From Chryseobacterium caseinilyticum (GTDB lineage Bacteria > Bacteroidota > Bacteroidia > Flavobacteriales > Weeksellaceae): DNA of 64,000 bases. A model generated the notes under the pieces. That model had not been told where the DNA came from, did not search any database, and saw only the letters and a list, made by a program, of their open reading frames with translations. Numbering within the stretch: position 1 is the first letter of the stretch; each line of letters opens with the position of its first letter. The position numbers and the translations under genes were made by a program. The stretch is from NCBI RefSeq assembly GCF_014837145.1, contig NZ_JACYFS010000001.1, positions 1,054,001 to 1,118,000 on the forward strand, written 5' to 3'. Shown piece by piece: positions 23,353 through 32,245 of this stretch.

Positions 23353-24516
23353 TCACTCAAACATTTCAGCCCAACGAACACCTTTTATTTCAGCTGGATT
23401 GTATAATTCTTCAACAAATTTTTTAACTTCTAATTTCGGATATAAATTCACGCCAATGAGTTTTATTTTTCCTTCTTCTACCCACTTTTGCTCTTCTACA
23501 GCCTGATCATAGATTCTTTTCTGAATAATTCCTTGTTTTAAAGATTCTAAATATCCACCTGCTTCTTCAATTTCAAGAAAGAATTTCCAAGACTTATCTG
23601 CAATCTGCTGAGTAATATCTTCAACATAGTAACTGCCGTTTGAAGCGTCTTCAAAGACATTGATGATGCTTTCGTAGGCCAGAACAATCTGCTGTTTAAA
23701 TGAAATTTCCTCAGAATTTTCAGAACTTTTTTCAATGCTGTAATTGTTGCTGTAAACCGCGTCTGCACCGGCAATCATTGCGGATGCAAGCTCAAGTGTG
23801 GAACGGATCAGATTATTTTCGCTGTCTGAAACTGATTTATTTCTTAAAGAAGTTTCAACAAAAATATAAGGTATCAGATCCAAATCAAATTCCTTTGAAA
23901 ACTGGTTGAAAATAAGTTTAAAAGCCCTCACTTTAGCCATTTCAAAGAAATAATTTCCTCCAACAGCAATTCTGAAAACCAGTTTATTTAAAATTTCTGC
24001 ACTGTAAATTTCCGTCAGTTCCTTTGCTTTTGCCAAGGCTATTCCCAACTGTTGAACAATAGAAGCTCCGGCATTCTGATGAAGCGAAATATCTATACAA
24101 ATACTTCTTCTGAACTGTTTTGCCAAAAGTTCTTTCACCAACTGATCCTTAATAACACCAGCTTTTTCATCAAAAACATCAATCAGTGAGAAATACTGAT
24201 CTTCTTCCTGTGGACTGATGTGACCCGCCAAATCTTCATTATTGACGAAAATTGTTTTTTCCTCAAGGTTTTCAACGTTTTCATCAAGCAAAAATGCGAA
24301 TACATCCTCTTCCAGACTTTCGTGATATTTCGCAACCAGATGCGTACTTTCCTCAATTTTAGGAAGGTTTACCAAAGGTTTCTGAACATTAGTGTAAAAT
24401 GGTTTCACCTCAATTCCTTCGAGATTGTCTTTCTGAAGAACAGACTCTATATCGTCGGTTTTAAGCTGTTTTTTAACCAAATTTTCCCAGCTGGAATAAG
24501 TTTCTGTATGTGACAT
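23353..24516 (-). CDS. methylmalonyl-CoA mutase, small subunit
   Basis: A 387-residue protein of the methylmalonyl-CoA mutase small (beta) subunit family. ICIDISLHQNAGASIVQQLG, FRIAVGGNYFFEMAKVRA, ETSLRNKSVSDSENNLIRST and FLEIEEAGGYLESLKQG are characteristic. The large, B12-binding subunit is not in the window, and this subunit does not itself bind cobalamin in known enzymes. Together they interconvert methylmalonyl-CoA and succinyl-CoA. The chain is shorter than many small subunits; the usual C-terminal B12-like domain is missing. Downstream it is coupled to the methyltransferase gene. Confidence 0.88.
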   Translation of the reverse strand: MSHTETYSSWENLVKKQLKTDDIESVLQKDNLEGIEVKPFYTNVQKPLVNLPKIEESTHLVAKYHESLEEDVFAFLLDENVENLEEKTIFVNNEDLAGHISPQEEDQYFSLIDVFDEKAGVIKDQLVKELLAKQFRRSICIDISLHQNAGASIVQQLGIALAKAKELTEIYSAEILNKLVFRIAVGGNYFFEMAKVRAFKLIFNQFSKEFDLDLIPYIFVETSLRNKSVSDSENNLIRSTLELASAMIAGADAVYSNNYSIEKSSENSEEISFKQQIVLAYESIINVFEDASNGSYYVEDITQQIADKSWKFFLEIEEAGGYLESLKQGIIQKRIYDQAVEEQKWVEEGKIKLIGVNLYPKLEVKKFVEELYNPAEIKGVRWAEMFE

Positions 24517-24544
24517 GGGTAATGAGTAACGGGTAATTAGTAAT
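24517..24544. repeat. GTAAT/GAGTAA word repeat at the mutA start
   Basis: GGGTAATGAGTAACGGGTAA and what follows repeat GTAAT-like words. It directly touches the mutA start codon. Related copies lie at 44380-44406 and 59123-59142. Confidence 0.5.
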
Positions 24545-24602
24545 AATTTTCGCAGACTTATGTTATGATTAACAGCGAATAGATTTGATTATTCACAATA
24601 AA

Positions 24603-24959
24603 TCACTTTTTTGCGACTTTTGAACTGTCTGCTACAAGGATGAAAATCTCTTCGTTGGGTTTTTTCATAAAATAATTTTCGCGGGCATATTTTTCTTTCT
24701 CATCTTTATTATTCATGAGTTTTTTGTAGAATTTATCGTTCTTTTCGTACTCAGATTTGTAATAGATGAGCTGTTCCTCATATTTATCAATCTCCCCGTT
24801 GATTTCGTGGATTACCAGAAACGAAGTTTTATCAAAGAAAACCATCCATACGAGGAAAAGACCGATGGTAAGCGTGTATTTATTCAACACGTATTTTCTG
24901 ATGAATTTGATAGCGTCAGACTGTGGTTTTATTTCCCTGATCAGTTTATTTTCCTTCAT
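24603..24959 (-). CDS. FtsB/DivIC family division protein
   Basis: A 118-residue single-pass protein. A basic N-terminus of about 28 residues is cytoplasmic, LTIGLFLVWMVFFDKTSFL is the membrane helix, and residues 55-95 form a coiled coil (EINGEIDKYEEQLIYYKSEY) followed by KYARENYFMKKPNEEIF, the conserved post-coil motif of DivIC/FtsB. These proteins bridge FtsQ and FtsL in the divisome. It starts 11 bases downstream of the uridine kinase stop, in one transcript. Confidence 0.87.
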   Translation of the reverse strand: MKENKLIREIKPQSDAIKFIRKYVLNKYTLTIGLFLVWMVFFDKTSFLVIHEINGEIDKYEEQLIYYKSEYEKNDKFYKKLMNNKDEKEKYARENYFMKKPNEEIFILVADSSKVAKK

Positions 24960-24970
24960 GAGAAGTCATT

Positions 24971-25585
24971 TTAATGTTTTTTGAGCGAGTTTTTGATTAC
25001 TGTAGTTAAAAAATCAATAGCTACAGAATTCTGTCTCATATTCGGAATAATTAAATCTGCTTCGTTTTTTGAAGGCTCAATGAATTCCTGATGCATTGGC
25101 TTCAAAGTCGTTTGATAACGGTGCAGAACTTCATTCAAATCCCTTCCTCTTTCCTGTGTATCTCTTTTAATTCTTCTGATTAATCTTTCATCAGAATCTG
25201 CATGGACGAAAACTTTTAAATCAAATTCTTTCAGTAGTTCTTTGTTGGTTAAAACCAGAATTCCTTCTACTACCAAAACATTTTTAGGCTCTACTGTCAC
25301 GTGATCTCCTGTTCTTCCATGCGTTACGAAGCTGTAAATCGGCTGTTCGATTGCTTCGTTATTTTTCAGAGCCTTTACATGCTTTATTAAAAGATCAAAA
25401 TCAATGGATTTCGGATGATCGTAATTTAAAGCTTCTCTTTCCGTAAGGGTAAGACTGTGATTATCATGATAATAATTGTCCTGAGACAGCATATTCATCC
25501 CATCAATATCAAGTTGCTGGATAATCTTATCCACAACTGTAGTTTTGCCGGATCCTGTACCTCCCGCAATTCCTATTACAAGCAT
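24971..25585 (-). CDS. udk: uridine kinase
   Basis: A 204-residue P-loop kinase that phosphorylates uridine and cytidine in pyrimidine salvage. GIAGGTGSGKTTV (5-17) is the ATP-binding loop, DNYYHDN carries the catalytic Asp, NYDHPKSIDFDLL the base pocket and ERLIRRIKRDTQERGR the lid. Length is normal. First gene of a probable udk-divIC unit; the nucleoside transporter at 13.7-15.1 kb could supply its substrate. Confidence 0.93.
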   Translation of the reverse strand: MLVIGIAGGTGSGKTTVVDKIIQQLDIDGMNMLSQDNYYHDNHSLTLTEREALNYDHPKSIDFDLLIKHVKALKNNEAIEQPIYSFVTHGRTGDHVTVEPKNVLVVEGILVLTNKELLKEFDLKVFVHADSDERLIRRIKRDTQERGRDLNEVLHRYQTTLKPMHQEFIEPSKNEADLIIPNMRQNSVAIDFLTTVIKNSLKKH

Positions 25586-25640
25586 TTTTCTTTAAAGTTT
25601 TGACAAAGATAGTATTTTTTTGAAAGTGGGATGCGGGAAG

Positions 25641-25656
25641 TTGGGTGATGGATGTT
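25641..25656. repeat. 16-bp word shared with 59061
   Basis: TTGGGTGATGGATGTT occurs identically at 59061-59076, both in intergenic DNA and with G-rich continuation here. Too long to be chance in 64 kb. Confidence 0.5.
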
Positions 25657-25720
25657 TTATTGAGGAAGAATTCCAAATTTGTGATTAAAAATTTTTGATT
25701 CGAGCAAAAATTTAACAAAA

Positions 25721-25748
25721 AAAACTCTGACATTTTTGTCAGAGTTTA
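25721..25748 (-). terminator. terminator of the clpS transcript
   Basis: AAACTCTGACA and TGTCAGAGTTT form a near-perfect stem around a T-loop, followed by T residues on the minus strand, a few bases after the clpS stop. Confidence 0.75.
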
Positions 25749-25753
25749 TATTT

Positions 25754-26059
25754 TTAAACGATTTCGCTGGTTAAGCTTCGTGAAATTAGTTTTTCGTGCA
25801 TTGGTTTTAAAAGATCAAGTGAGCCGGTTTTTACAGTACATTTACCTTTGAAATGAACGAGCATTGTGCATTGCTCGGCCTGTATCGGGTCATGTTTGCA
25901 AATCTGAATCAGTGCTTCGATGACGTCATCAAACGTGTGAACGTCGTCGTTGTGTAGAATCAGTTTGTAAATTTCATCTGTCTCATCCAAAACCAGAACT
26001 TCTTCTTCGTACTGTCTTTTTGGATCTTCATAATCTTTTATGCTGTTATAAAAAATCAT
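25754..26059 (-). CDS. ClpS family adaptor
   Basis: A 101-residue ClpS-domain protein. YKLILHNDDVHTFDDVIEAL holds the conserved Asn-Asp that grips the N-degron amino group, and MLVHFKGKC has the pocket His. ClpS delivers N-end-rule substrates to ClpA-type unfoldases; in Bacteroidota the partner would be ClpC. It lies 11 bases downstream of the CBS membrane protein stop and ends at a strong hairpin. Confidence 0.87.
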   Translation of the reverse strand: MIFYNSIKDYEDPKRQYEEEVLVLDETDEIYKLILHNDDVHTFDDVIEALIQICKHDPIQAEQCTMLVHFKGKCTVKTGSLDLLKPMHEKLISRSLTSEIV

Positions 26060-26070
26060 TGTTCTATTAT

Positions 26071-27426
26071 TTAAACGTCTAATTTATCTAAAATATCGTC
26101 GACAATATTGGGTTCAATATATTCTAATTCAACCATTTCGACGCTCTTATTATTCATTTTTAAAATTTTAAAATGATAATTTTCAAGGTCAAATTCCTGA
26201 TTTTCTTCGGGAATATCTTCCAGGGCATGTAAAATAAATCCTGCCAAAGTATTGTATTCACTTTCTTCAGAGAGCGGTAATTTTTTGGGAAGGGAATCGT
26301 TAATTTCATCCAAAGGCTGCGTAGCTTTTACCCAATAAGTATTTTCTCCGATTTTGTCTACCAGTTTTTCTTCATCATCTTCTTCATCCTGAATTTCACC
26401 GACCAATTCCTCAAGAATATCTTCTAAGGTAATAATTCCTTCTGTTCCACCAAATTCATCAATTACAATCGCTAAATGCTGCTTTTTCTGCTGGAAAATC
26501 TTAAGCAAATCTGAAATTTTCTTGCTTCCCACCACAAAAAACGAATCGCGCATCAGTTCTCTTAAATCTTCATGATTCAAAACACCTTTACGCTTTACAA
26601 ATTCTCTTATAATCTCTTTAGTATAAAGGATTCCGATGATATTGTCGATAGAATTTTCATAAACAGGTATACGGGAATATCCGCTGTCCATAATTTCGTT
26701 GATGATCGAATTTACATCGGCGCTGAAATCAATAGAAGTGATATTCTGTCTCGGAACCATGATCTGTTTTGCCGAGTGGTCGGTAAAATCAAATGCATTT
26801 TTAATGATTTCGTAGTTTTCCTCTTCAATTTCTCCGCTGTCGGCCGATTGTTTCACCAAAAGCTGAAGTTCTTCTGTAGAGTGAATTTCCTGTTCAGATG
26901 CGGGATGAATTTTTATTAATCTTAAAAATCCGTTAGACATTAAGTTCATCAACCAGATAAACGGTTTAAAAACGGTATAGAAAACACGTAAAGGAACTGC
27001 AGTTGCCATTGTTGTAGCTTCTGCCTTTCTGATTGCAATAGATTTAGGAATTAATTCTCCAAATACAATATGCATCACAGTGATAATCAGGAAACTACAC
27101 ACCAACGATATGGTTGTAACCGTTGATTCGCTGAAATTGATATTTAATGAGTGGAATAGATTGTCTATCACATGGTGCATTGCACTCTCACCTACCCAAC
27201 CTAAGGCAAGTGAAGCCAAAGTAATCCCGAGTTGCGTTGCAGAAAGGTATTCATCAAGGTGTTTGATGATGTGCTCTGCCTGTTTCGCCATCGAGTCGCC
27301 CTCAGCGGCTTTGAGTTGAATTTGGGAATAACGAACTTTAACAATTGAAAATTCTGCGGCTACGAAAAAGCCATTGAGTAATACAAGAAATAAGGCCAGC
27401 AAAAGCCTGACTATGTCCGAGTCCAT
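26071..27426 (-). CDS. hemolysin/CorC-type CBS membrane protein
   Basis: A 451-residue protein of the DUF21-CBS-CorC/HlyC architecture. Residues 1-190 hold about four membrane helices (LLLALFLVLLNGFFVAAEFS), about 205-330 a CBS pair (MVPRQNITSIDF, GYSRIPVYENS, LAIVIDEFGGTEGIITLEDI) and about 345-430 the CorC/HlyC domain. Relatives take part in magnesium or cobalt efflux, and the gliding protein GldE belongs to the same family, so a GldE-like role cannot be excluded. Co-transcribed with clpS. Confidence 0.87.
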   Translation of the reverse strand: MDSDIVRLLLALFLVLLNGFFVAAEFSIVKVRYSQIQLKAAEGDSMAKQAEHIIKHLDEYLSATQLGITLASLALGWVGESAMHHVIDNLFHSLNINFSESTVTTISLVCSFLIITVMHIVFGELIPKSIAIRKAEATTMATAVPLRVFYTVFKPFIWLMNLMSNGFLRLIKIHPASEQEIHSTEELQLLVKQSADSGEIEEENYEIIKNAFDFTDHSAKQIMVPRQNITSIDFSADVNSIINEIMDSGYSRIPVYENSIDNIIGILYTKEIIREFVKRKGVLNHEDLRELMRDSFFVVGSKKISDLLKIFQQKKQHLAIVIDEFGGTEGIITLEDILEELVGEIQDEEDDEEKLVDKIGENTYWVKATQPLDEINDSLPKKLPLSEESEYNTLAGFILHALEDIPEENQEFDLENYHFKILKMNNKSVEMVELEYIEPNIVDDILDKLDV

Positions 27427-27513
27427 TTAGAAATTATAATTTATCATACAAAGATAGACAAAATATTTTTACGGAGAGGGTAAATTGTAGGTTAAGGTTA
27501 AGGTTAAGGCTGA

Positions 27514-27620
27514 GTTTAAGATTTAAGATTTAAGATTTAAGATTTAAGATTTAAGATTTAAGATTTAAGATTTAAGATTTAAGATTTAAGATTTAAGATT
27601 TAAGATTTAAGATTTAAGAT
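27514..27620. repeat. about 15 tandem TTTAAGA heptads
   Basis: A nearly perfect seven-base tandem repeat of about 107 bases, preceded by three GGTTAA hexads. It is the longest of the heptad tracts in this window and is prone to slippage. Confidence 0.85.
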
Positions 27621-27729
27621 ACAAAATTCGGTGGTTGAATATATACTGCAAAATTTTTGAGATAAATTCCAAAAAAATTAACAATCAATCATCGCACATC
27701 AACCATCAATTATCAATTATCATTAATAC

Positions 27730-27760
27730 AAAAAAGCACCGGAAAAAACCGATGCTTTTA
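27730..27760 (-). terminator. terminator of the atp operon
   Basis: AAAAGCA and TGCTTTT with inner CGG/CCG pairing, T-run on the minus strand, about 20 bases after the atpG stop. Confidence 0.75.
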
Positions 27761-27780
27761 AATATTTTAAGAAAAACTTC

Positions 27781-28644
27781 TTATGAATTTTTCAAGGCTT
27801 CTGCACCTGAAACGATCTCTAGGATTTCGTTGGTGATGGCTGCCTGTCTTGCTTTGTTGTAGAAAATAACAAGGTCATTTTTCAGTTCCTGTGCGTTGTC
27901 GGTCGCTTTGTGCATAGCCGTCATTCTCGCACCGTGCTCAGATGCTACAGAATCTAAAACAGCTTTGAACATTTGAGTTTTAATTGATTTAGGAATCAGA
28001 TTATCCAAAATCTCAGCTCTGTTCGGTTCAAAGATATAATCTGTTTCTGCAGGAGCTTCTTCGTTTTCCGGCATTGAGATCGGTAACAGTTTTTCTGTAG
28101 TTACTTCCTGAGTGGCAGCGTTTACAAATTTATTGTAGATCACATACACTTCGTCAAAAGTACCTTCTCTGAAGCTTTTCATCACACCTTCGGTTACGTT
28201 GGCAACAGAATCAAAATTCAGATTATCAAAAACAGCACTGTCGTTTGAATATACTTTACGGCTTCTTCTTACGGCATCGAAAGCTTTTTTACCAATGGTA
28301 AGCACCTCAATTTCGTGGTGAGCATTATTCTGAAACTGAATATTCAGTTCCTTTACAATAGATGAGTTGAAAGCACCTGCCAAACCTCTGTTTGAAGTAA
28401 CAGCGATGTAAAGCACTTTTTTCACTTCTCTTTTCTGAGCGTAAACAGAAACCTGATCAGGATCAGAGCTTGCATTCACATTCTGAATAATCTCCTGAAG
28501 TTTTTCAGAATACGGTCTCAGCATTACAATTGCGTCCTGTGCTTTCTTCAGTTTCGCTGCCGAAACCATTTTCATTGCACGGGTAATCTGCATTGTAGAT
28601 GAGATTGACGTAATTCTGCCTCGTATTTCTTTTAAGTTTGCCAT
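27781..28644 (-). CDS. atpG: ATP synthase F1 gamma subunit
   Basis: A 287-residue gamma subunit, the central rotor shaft. The N-terminus (LKEIRGRITSISSTMQITRAMKMVSAAKL) and C-terminus (MTAMHKATDNAQELKNDL, YNKARQAAITNEILEIVSGAEAL) form the coiled coil inside the alpha/beta ring and are highly conserved. Last gene of the atp operon; separated from atpA by a hairpin-forming spacer (28666-28700). Confidence 0.96.
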   Translation of the reverse strand: MANLKEIRGRITSISSTMQITRAMKMVSAAKLKKAQDAIVMLRPYSEKLQEIIQNVNASSDPDQVSVYAQKREVKKVLYIAVTSNRGLAGAFNSSIVKELNIQFQNNAHHEIEVLTIGKKAFDAVRRSRKVYSNDSAVFDNLNFDSVANVTEGVMKSFREGTFDEVYVIYNKFVNAATQEVTTEKLLPISMPENEEAPAETDYIFEPNRAEILDNLIPKSIKTQMFKAVLDSVASEHGARMTAMHKATDNAQELKNDLVIFYNKARQAAITNEILEIVSGAEALKNS

Positions 28645-28665
28645 TCTACGGATTCAAGATTTAAT

Positions 28666-28700
28666 ATTCCTGATTCAAAATTTAAATTTGAATCAGGAAT
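28666..28700. repeat. 14-bp perfect inverted repeat between atpA and atpG
   Basis: ATTCCTGATTCAAA and TTTGAATCAGGAAT are exactly complementary with a seven-base loop. It would form a stable intercistronic hairpin 12 bases after the atpA stop and 21 bases before the atpG start. Confidence 0.7.
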
Positions 28701-28712
28701 TTTGAATTGATT

Positions 28713-30290
28713 TTAGTTATATTTTGAAGCTAAATCATTAGCTGCCTGCTTAAGAACTCCTGTGATATCGTTGTCGATTTTCCCAGCTTTCAGAGCAGCC
28801 ATTGTTTCAGGGTGCTTAGATCTTAGGAAAGCGATATATTCTACCTGGAATTCTTTAACTTTCTTAATAGGAACGTTTCTCATTAAGTTCTCAGTACCTG
28901 CGTAAATCATTGCAACCTGACTGTCTACAGGAAGCGGAGAGTTTACCGGCTGCTTCAACAATTCCACGTTTCTTTCTCCTTTAGAGATTACCGCTAATGT
29001 AGAAGCATCAAGGTCTGAACCGAATTTAGCAAACGCTTCAAGTTCTTTATACTGAGCCTGGTCTAATTTAAGAGTACCAGACACTTTTTTCATTGATTTG
29101 ATCTGAGCATTACCTCCTACTCTCGATACAGAGATACCTACGTTGATCGCAGGACGAACTCCTGAGTTGAAAAGGTCAGACTCTAAGAAGATCTGTCCGT
29201 CTGTAATAGAGATTACGTTGGTTGGGATATACGCAGAAACGTCACCCGCCTGAGTTTCGATAATCGGAAGTGCAGTTAATGAACCGCCACCTTTAACGAT
29301 TGGCTTCAATGACTCTGGTAAGTCATTCATCTGGCTTGCAATAGTATCGTCAGCGATTACTTTTGCAGCTCTCTCCAATAATCTTGAGTGAAGATAGAAA
29401 ACGTCTCCAGGATAAGCTTCACGGCCCGGTGGTCTTCTCAATAGTAGAGAAAGCTCACGGTAAGCAACAGCCTGTTTAGATAAATCATCATAAATGATCA
29501 AAGCAGGTCTACCGGTGTCTCTGAAGAACTCACCAATAGAAGCACCAGCCATAGCAGAATAAACCTGCATAGGAACCGGATCTGAAGCGTTAGCTGCAAC
29601 AATTACTGTATAAGCCAAAGCACCTTTATCAGATAAAGTTTTTACAATCTGAGCTACTGTAGAAGCTTTCTGCCCGATTGCAACATATATACAATATACA
29701 GGATTTCCTGCATCAAAAAATTCTCTCTGATTGATGATGGTATCAATAGCAACAGTAGTTTTACCTGTCTGTCTGTCACCAATGATTAATTCTCTCTGAC
29801 CTCTTCCTACAGGGATCATAGAGTCAATTGCAACGATACCTGTCTGTAGAGGCTCAGTTACCGGCTGTCTGTAGATAACACCAGGAGCTTTTCTTTCCAA
29901 AGGCATTTCGTACAATTCACCTGTGATAGGACCTTTACCGTCGATAGGGTTACCAAGAGTATCAACTACTCTACCCAACATACCTTCTCCTACTTTGATA
30001 GAAGAGATTCTGTTTGTTCTTCTTACGGTATCTCCTTCTTTTACCAATTTACTTTCACCTAAAAGGGCAACACCAACGTTGTCTTCTTCTAAGTTTAGTA
30101 CAATACCTTCTACATCGCTAGCAAATTTTACCAACTCTCCGTATTGTACATTTTCTAACCCGTAAACACGGGCAATACCATCACCGATGGTAAGAACTGT
30201 ACCTACTTCCTCAACATTTGATTGAGTATCGAAGTTGGCCAATTGCTGTTTTAAGATCGCAGATACTTCTGCTGGATTTATTTCTGCCAT
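28713..30290 (-). CDS. atpA: ATP synthase F1 alpha subunit
   Basis: A 525-residue alpha subunit, regulatory nucleotide-binding part of the F1 head. P-loop GDRQTGKTT (171-179), [22 protein letters not shown] region and the signature [17 protein letters not shown] are present. Length is normal for the family. It follows the 167-residue secreted protein gene by 33 bases. Confidence 0.97.
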   Translation of the reverse strand: MAEINPAEVSAILKQQLANFDTQSNVEEVGTVLTIGDGIARVYGLENVQYGELVKFASDVEGIVLNLEEDNVGVALLGESKLVKEGDTVRRTNRISSIKVGEGMLGRVVDTLGNPIDGKGPITGELYEMPLERKAPGVIYRQPVTEPLQTGIVAIDSMIPVGRGQRELIIGDRQTGKTTVAIDTIINQREFFDAGNPVYCIYVAIGQKASTVAQIVKTLSDKGALAYTVIVAANASDPVPMQVYSAMAGASIGEFFRDTGRPALIIYDDLSKQAVAYRELSLLLRRPPGREAYPGDVFYLHSRLLERAAKVIADDTIASQMNDLPESLKPIVKGGGSLTALPIIETQAGDVSAYIPTNVISITDGQIFLESDLFNSGVRPAINVGISVSRVGGNAQIKSMKKVSGTLKLDQAQYKELEAFAKFGSDLDASTLAVISKGERNVELLKQPVNSPLPVDSQVAMIYAGTENLMRNVPIKKVKEFQVEYIAFLRSKHPETMAALKAGKIDNDITGVLKQAANDLASKYN

Positions 30291-30323
30291 TGTATGGTTG
30301 TTTTTTCTTTTTTAAATAATTTT

Positions 30324-30827
30324 TTATCGTCCTAAGCTGATATTTACACCGTTTCTAGGTCTCGAATCCTGAATAATCACTGTAGAAGACTGGCTTGTAT
30401 TTCCAAGTTTACTTCTAAGATTTTCGTTATTATATTTATTAATAAAAATATCAATCTTGTCCTCGTCGATCACTCCGTTCTCATCAATAATATTTGATTT
30501 ATAGAAACCTTTAATAATATCTTTATCTCTTAAATCAGTAAGAAGTTCTTTCCCACTTTCCAAAAAACGTACTGTATATATAACCTTTGTCCACGTGCTC
30601 GGCTCATTTCGAGCTAAGGGAGTCGTTTTTGGAACAGTGTAGGTTGTAGGCAAAATTGAAAAAATTTCATTGCCTTTCAAATCAGAAATAACCTGACTTG
30701 TCCCAGTGTCTTCAACATTGTAAGCAAGCTTTTCGTCTATAAAAACCTGATCCCTTTTAAATTTTACTTTCTGCGCAAAAGTTACAACAGAAAAAGCAAG
30801 CAAAGAACTCAATAAAATTTTCTTCAT
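30324..30827 (-). CDS. unknown secreted protein inside the atp operon
   Basis: A 167-residue protein with a signal peptide (MKKILLSSLLAFSVVTFAQ, cut near residue 19), so it is exported. I recognise no family; the mature chain is about 55% polar with EKLAYNVEDTGTSQVISDLKGNEIFSI-like beta segments and a C-terminal tail rich in Ser, Arg and Asn. It lies between atpH (13 bases) and atpA (33 bases) on the same strand, so it is co-transcribed with cytoplasmic and membrane ATP synthase genes with which it has no evident functional link. Confidence 0.65.
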   Translation of the reverse strand: MKKILLSSLLAFSVVTFAQKVKFKRDQVFIDEKLAYNVEDTGTSQVISDLKGNEIFSILPTTYTVPKTTPLARNEPSTWTKVIYTVRFLESGKELLTDLRDKDIIKGFYKSNIIDENGVIDEDKIDIFINKYNNENLRSKLGNTSQSSTVIIQDSRPRNGVNISLGR

Positions 30828-30840
30828 CTTAATCTGTGTT

Positions 30841-31380
30841 TTAATTTAAATGAAAATCTTTCTTGATATTATTAAGTTTAGACTTCACAGAGGCATCTAC
30901 CTGCTGATCTCCTACTCTTAAAATGTAACCTCCTAAAATTTCAGGTTTTACTATTACATTGATATCAAAGTTCGAATTTGGCTTAACCAGATTTGATGAT
31001 TTCAAAATCTCATTCAGATTATCATTGGAAAGCTGAGTGGCTGTAGTAAGAGTAACTCTCTGTACACCGTTGATATCTTCCACTTTGTTGATAAATTCCT
31101 GAGCGATATGTTTCAAATGATTTTCACGACCGTGTTTGATCACCAAAGTAATTAAATTCTGGGAAACCGGTGACAAACCTTTAAAAATCTCTTTAGCAAC
31201 CTCTACTTTCTTTTTTGCATCGATGTAAGGTGTTTTGAAAAATTTGTTTAAATCTTCAGATTCAGACATCAGTTTCTTCACATCTTTCATTTCAGAAAAT
31301 ACAGTAGCCGTCTGCCCCGATTCATTGGTGAACTCGAGCAATCCCTGTGCGTATCTTTTAGCTACTTTAGATGTAAGCAT
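30841..31380 (-). CDS. atpH: ATP synthase F1 delta subunit
   Basis: A 179-residue delta (OSCP) subunit linking the F1 head to the peripheral stalk. N-terminal helices KVAKRYAQGLLEFT and C-terminal PEILGGYILRVGDQQVDASVKSKL match the family. The ATG lies 2 bases after the atpF stop. Confidence 0.93.
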   Translation of the reverse strand: MLTSKVAKRYAQGLLEFTNESGQTATVFSEMKDVKKLMSESEDLNKFFKTPYIDAKKKVEVAKEIFKGLSPVSQNLITLVIKHGRENHLKHIAQEFINKVEDINGVQRVTLTTATQLSNDNLNEILKSSNLVKPNSNFDINVIVKPEILGGYILRVGDQQVDASVKSKLNNIKKDFHLN

Positions 31381-31382
31381 TC

Positions 31383-31877
31383 TTAGTTAAGGTTTGATTT
31401 GTTTAAATAATTTTGAACAAGTTCGTTTTGCGCTTCGCTGTTATCCAGTTTTTGCTTAAGGATAGATTCTGCAATGTTTACAGACAAAGTACCGATTTGA
31501 GATTTGATATCTGCCATAGCAGCATTTTTCTCAGAAGTGATAGTCTGTTTCGCAGCTTCGATCATTTTTTCACCTTCAGCTTTAGCAATATCTTTAGCTT
31601 CAGCAACGATTCTTTCTTTGATTTCTCTTGCTTCTTTTAAGATACCGTCTCTTTCGATTTTAGCCTCACGAAGAATTCTTTCGTTGTCAGCTTTAAGATC
31701 TTCCATTTCCTTTTTCGCAAGTTTAGCCTGATTCAATGCATCAACAATAGAAGTTTCTCTGTCGTTTACTGCATTTACAATTGGTTTCCAAGCAAATTTC
31801 CCAAGGAGAAATAAAAGGATCACAAAAGTAAGCGTCATCCAAAACAAAAGGCCAATTCCAGGTTCTATAATTCCCAT
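31383..31877 (-). CDS. atpF: ATP synthase Fo subunit b
   Basis: A 164-residue b subunit of the peripheral stalk. One N-terminal membrane helix (LLFWMTLTFVILLFLLGKFAW) is followed by a long charged coiled coil (about 35-150). Normal size; directly coupled to atpH downstream. It is preceded by a hairpin in the atpE-atpF spacer. Confidence 0.94.
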   Translation of the reverse strand: MGIIEPGIGLLFWMTLTFVILLFLLGKFAWKPIVNAVNDRETSIVDALNQAKLAKKEMEDLKADNERILREAKIERDGILKEAREIKERIVAEAKDIAKAEGEKMIEAAKQTITSEKNAAMADIKSQIGTLSVNIAESILKQKLDNSEAQNELVQNYLNKSNLN

Positions 31878-31926
31878 ATCTGTAAGTTCTTTTTAAAATG
31901 TTATTTTATGGATCATTTTTTTTAAA

Positions 31927-31963
31927 ATTCTCAGCAGCTGCCAACCGCATTACTGCTGAGAAT
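31927..31963 (-). promoter_or_regulatory. hairpin in the atpE-atpF spacer
   Basis: ATTCTCAGCAG and CTGCTGAGAAT form a perfect 11-bp stem with a 15-base loop. On the minus strand it begins 17 bases after the atpE stop and is followed by an A/T-rich run. It may protect atpE mRNA or partly stop transcription. Confidence 0.6.
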
Positions 31964-31980
31964 ATTTTTTTGAGGATAGA

Positions 31981-32199
31981 TTACTTGATGAAAGCACCAA
32001 AGATAATCGCGATAAGACCAGCACCTTCGATAAGACCAGCAGCAATAAGCATTGCTCCCTGAATTTTACCTGCTTGCTCTGGCTGTCTTGCGATAGCATC
32101 CATAGCGTGACCACCGATTTTACCGATACCTAGACCTACGCCTAATACTGCTAAACCGATACCTACGTAAATTAATCCTGCTCCAGTTGATAAATCCAT
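31981..32199 (-). CDS. atpE: ATP synthase Fo subunit c
   Basis: A 72-residue two-helix proteolipid; ten or so copies form the rotor ring. The ion-binding carboxylate is Glu58 in LIEGAGL and the polar loop is ARQPEQ. The residues after Glu58 are Gly and Ala and the equivalent of the sodium-coordinating Gln in helix 1 is Ile, so this looks like a proton-type ring. Confidence 0.95.
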   Translation of the reverse strand: MDLSTGAGLIYVGIGLAVLGVGLGIGKIGGHAMDAIARQPEQAGKIQGAMLIAAGLIEGAGLIAIIFGAFIK

Positions 32200-32245
32200 A
32201 ATAAATAAATTATATTAGTTAAAATTATTTTAAATTCTTTTTTAA

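Larger units (their letters stand above)
27427..27780. other. repeat-filled gap between the CBS gene and atpG
   Basis: About 350 bases with no gene: three GGTTAA hexads (27490-27507), about 15 heptads (27514-27620), AATTATC-type words (27681-27727) and the atpG terminator. Confidence 0.6.

Noticed and set aside
27514..27620. CRISPR array
   Set aside because: The unit is seven bases with no spacers; no cas gene in the window.
27635..27862. 75-codon plus-strand frame
   Set aside because: Overlaps the atpG 3' end and repeat words; no start region.
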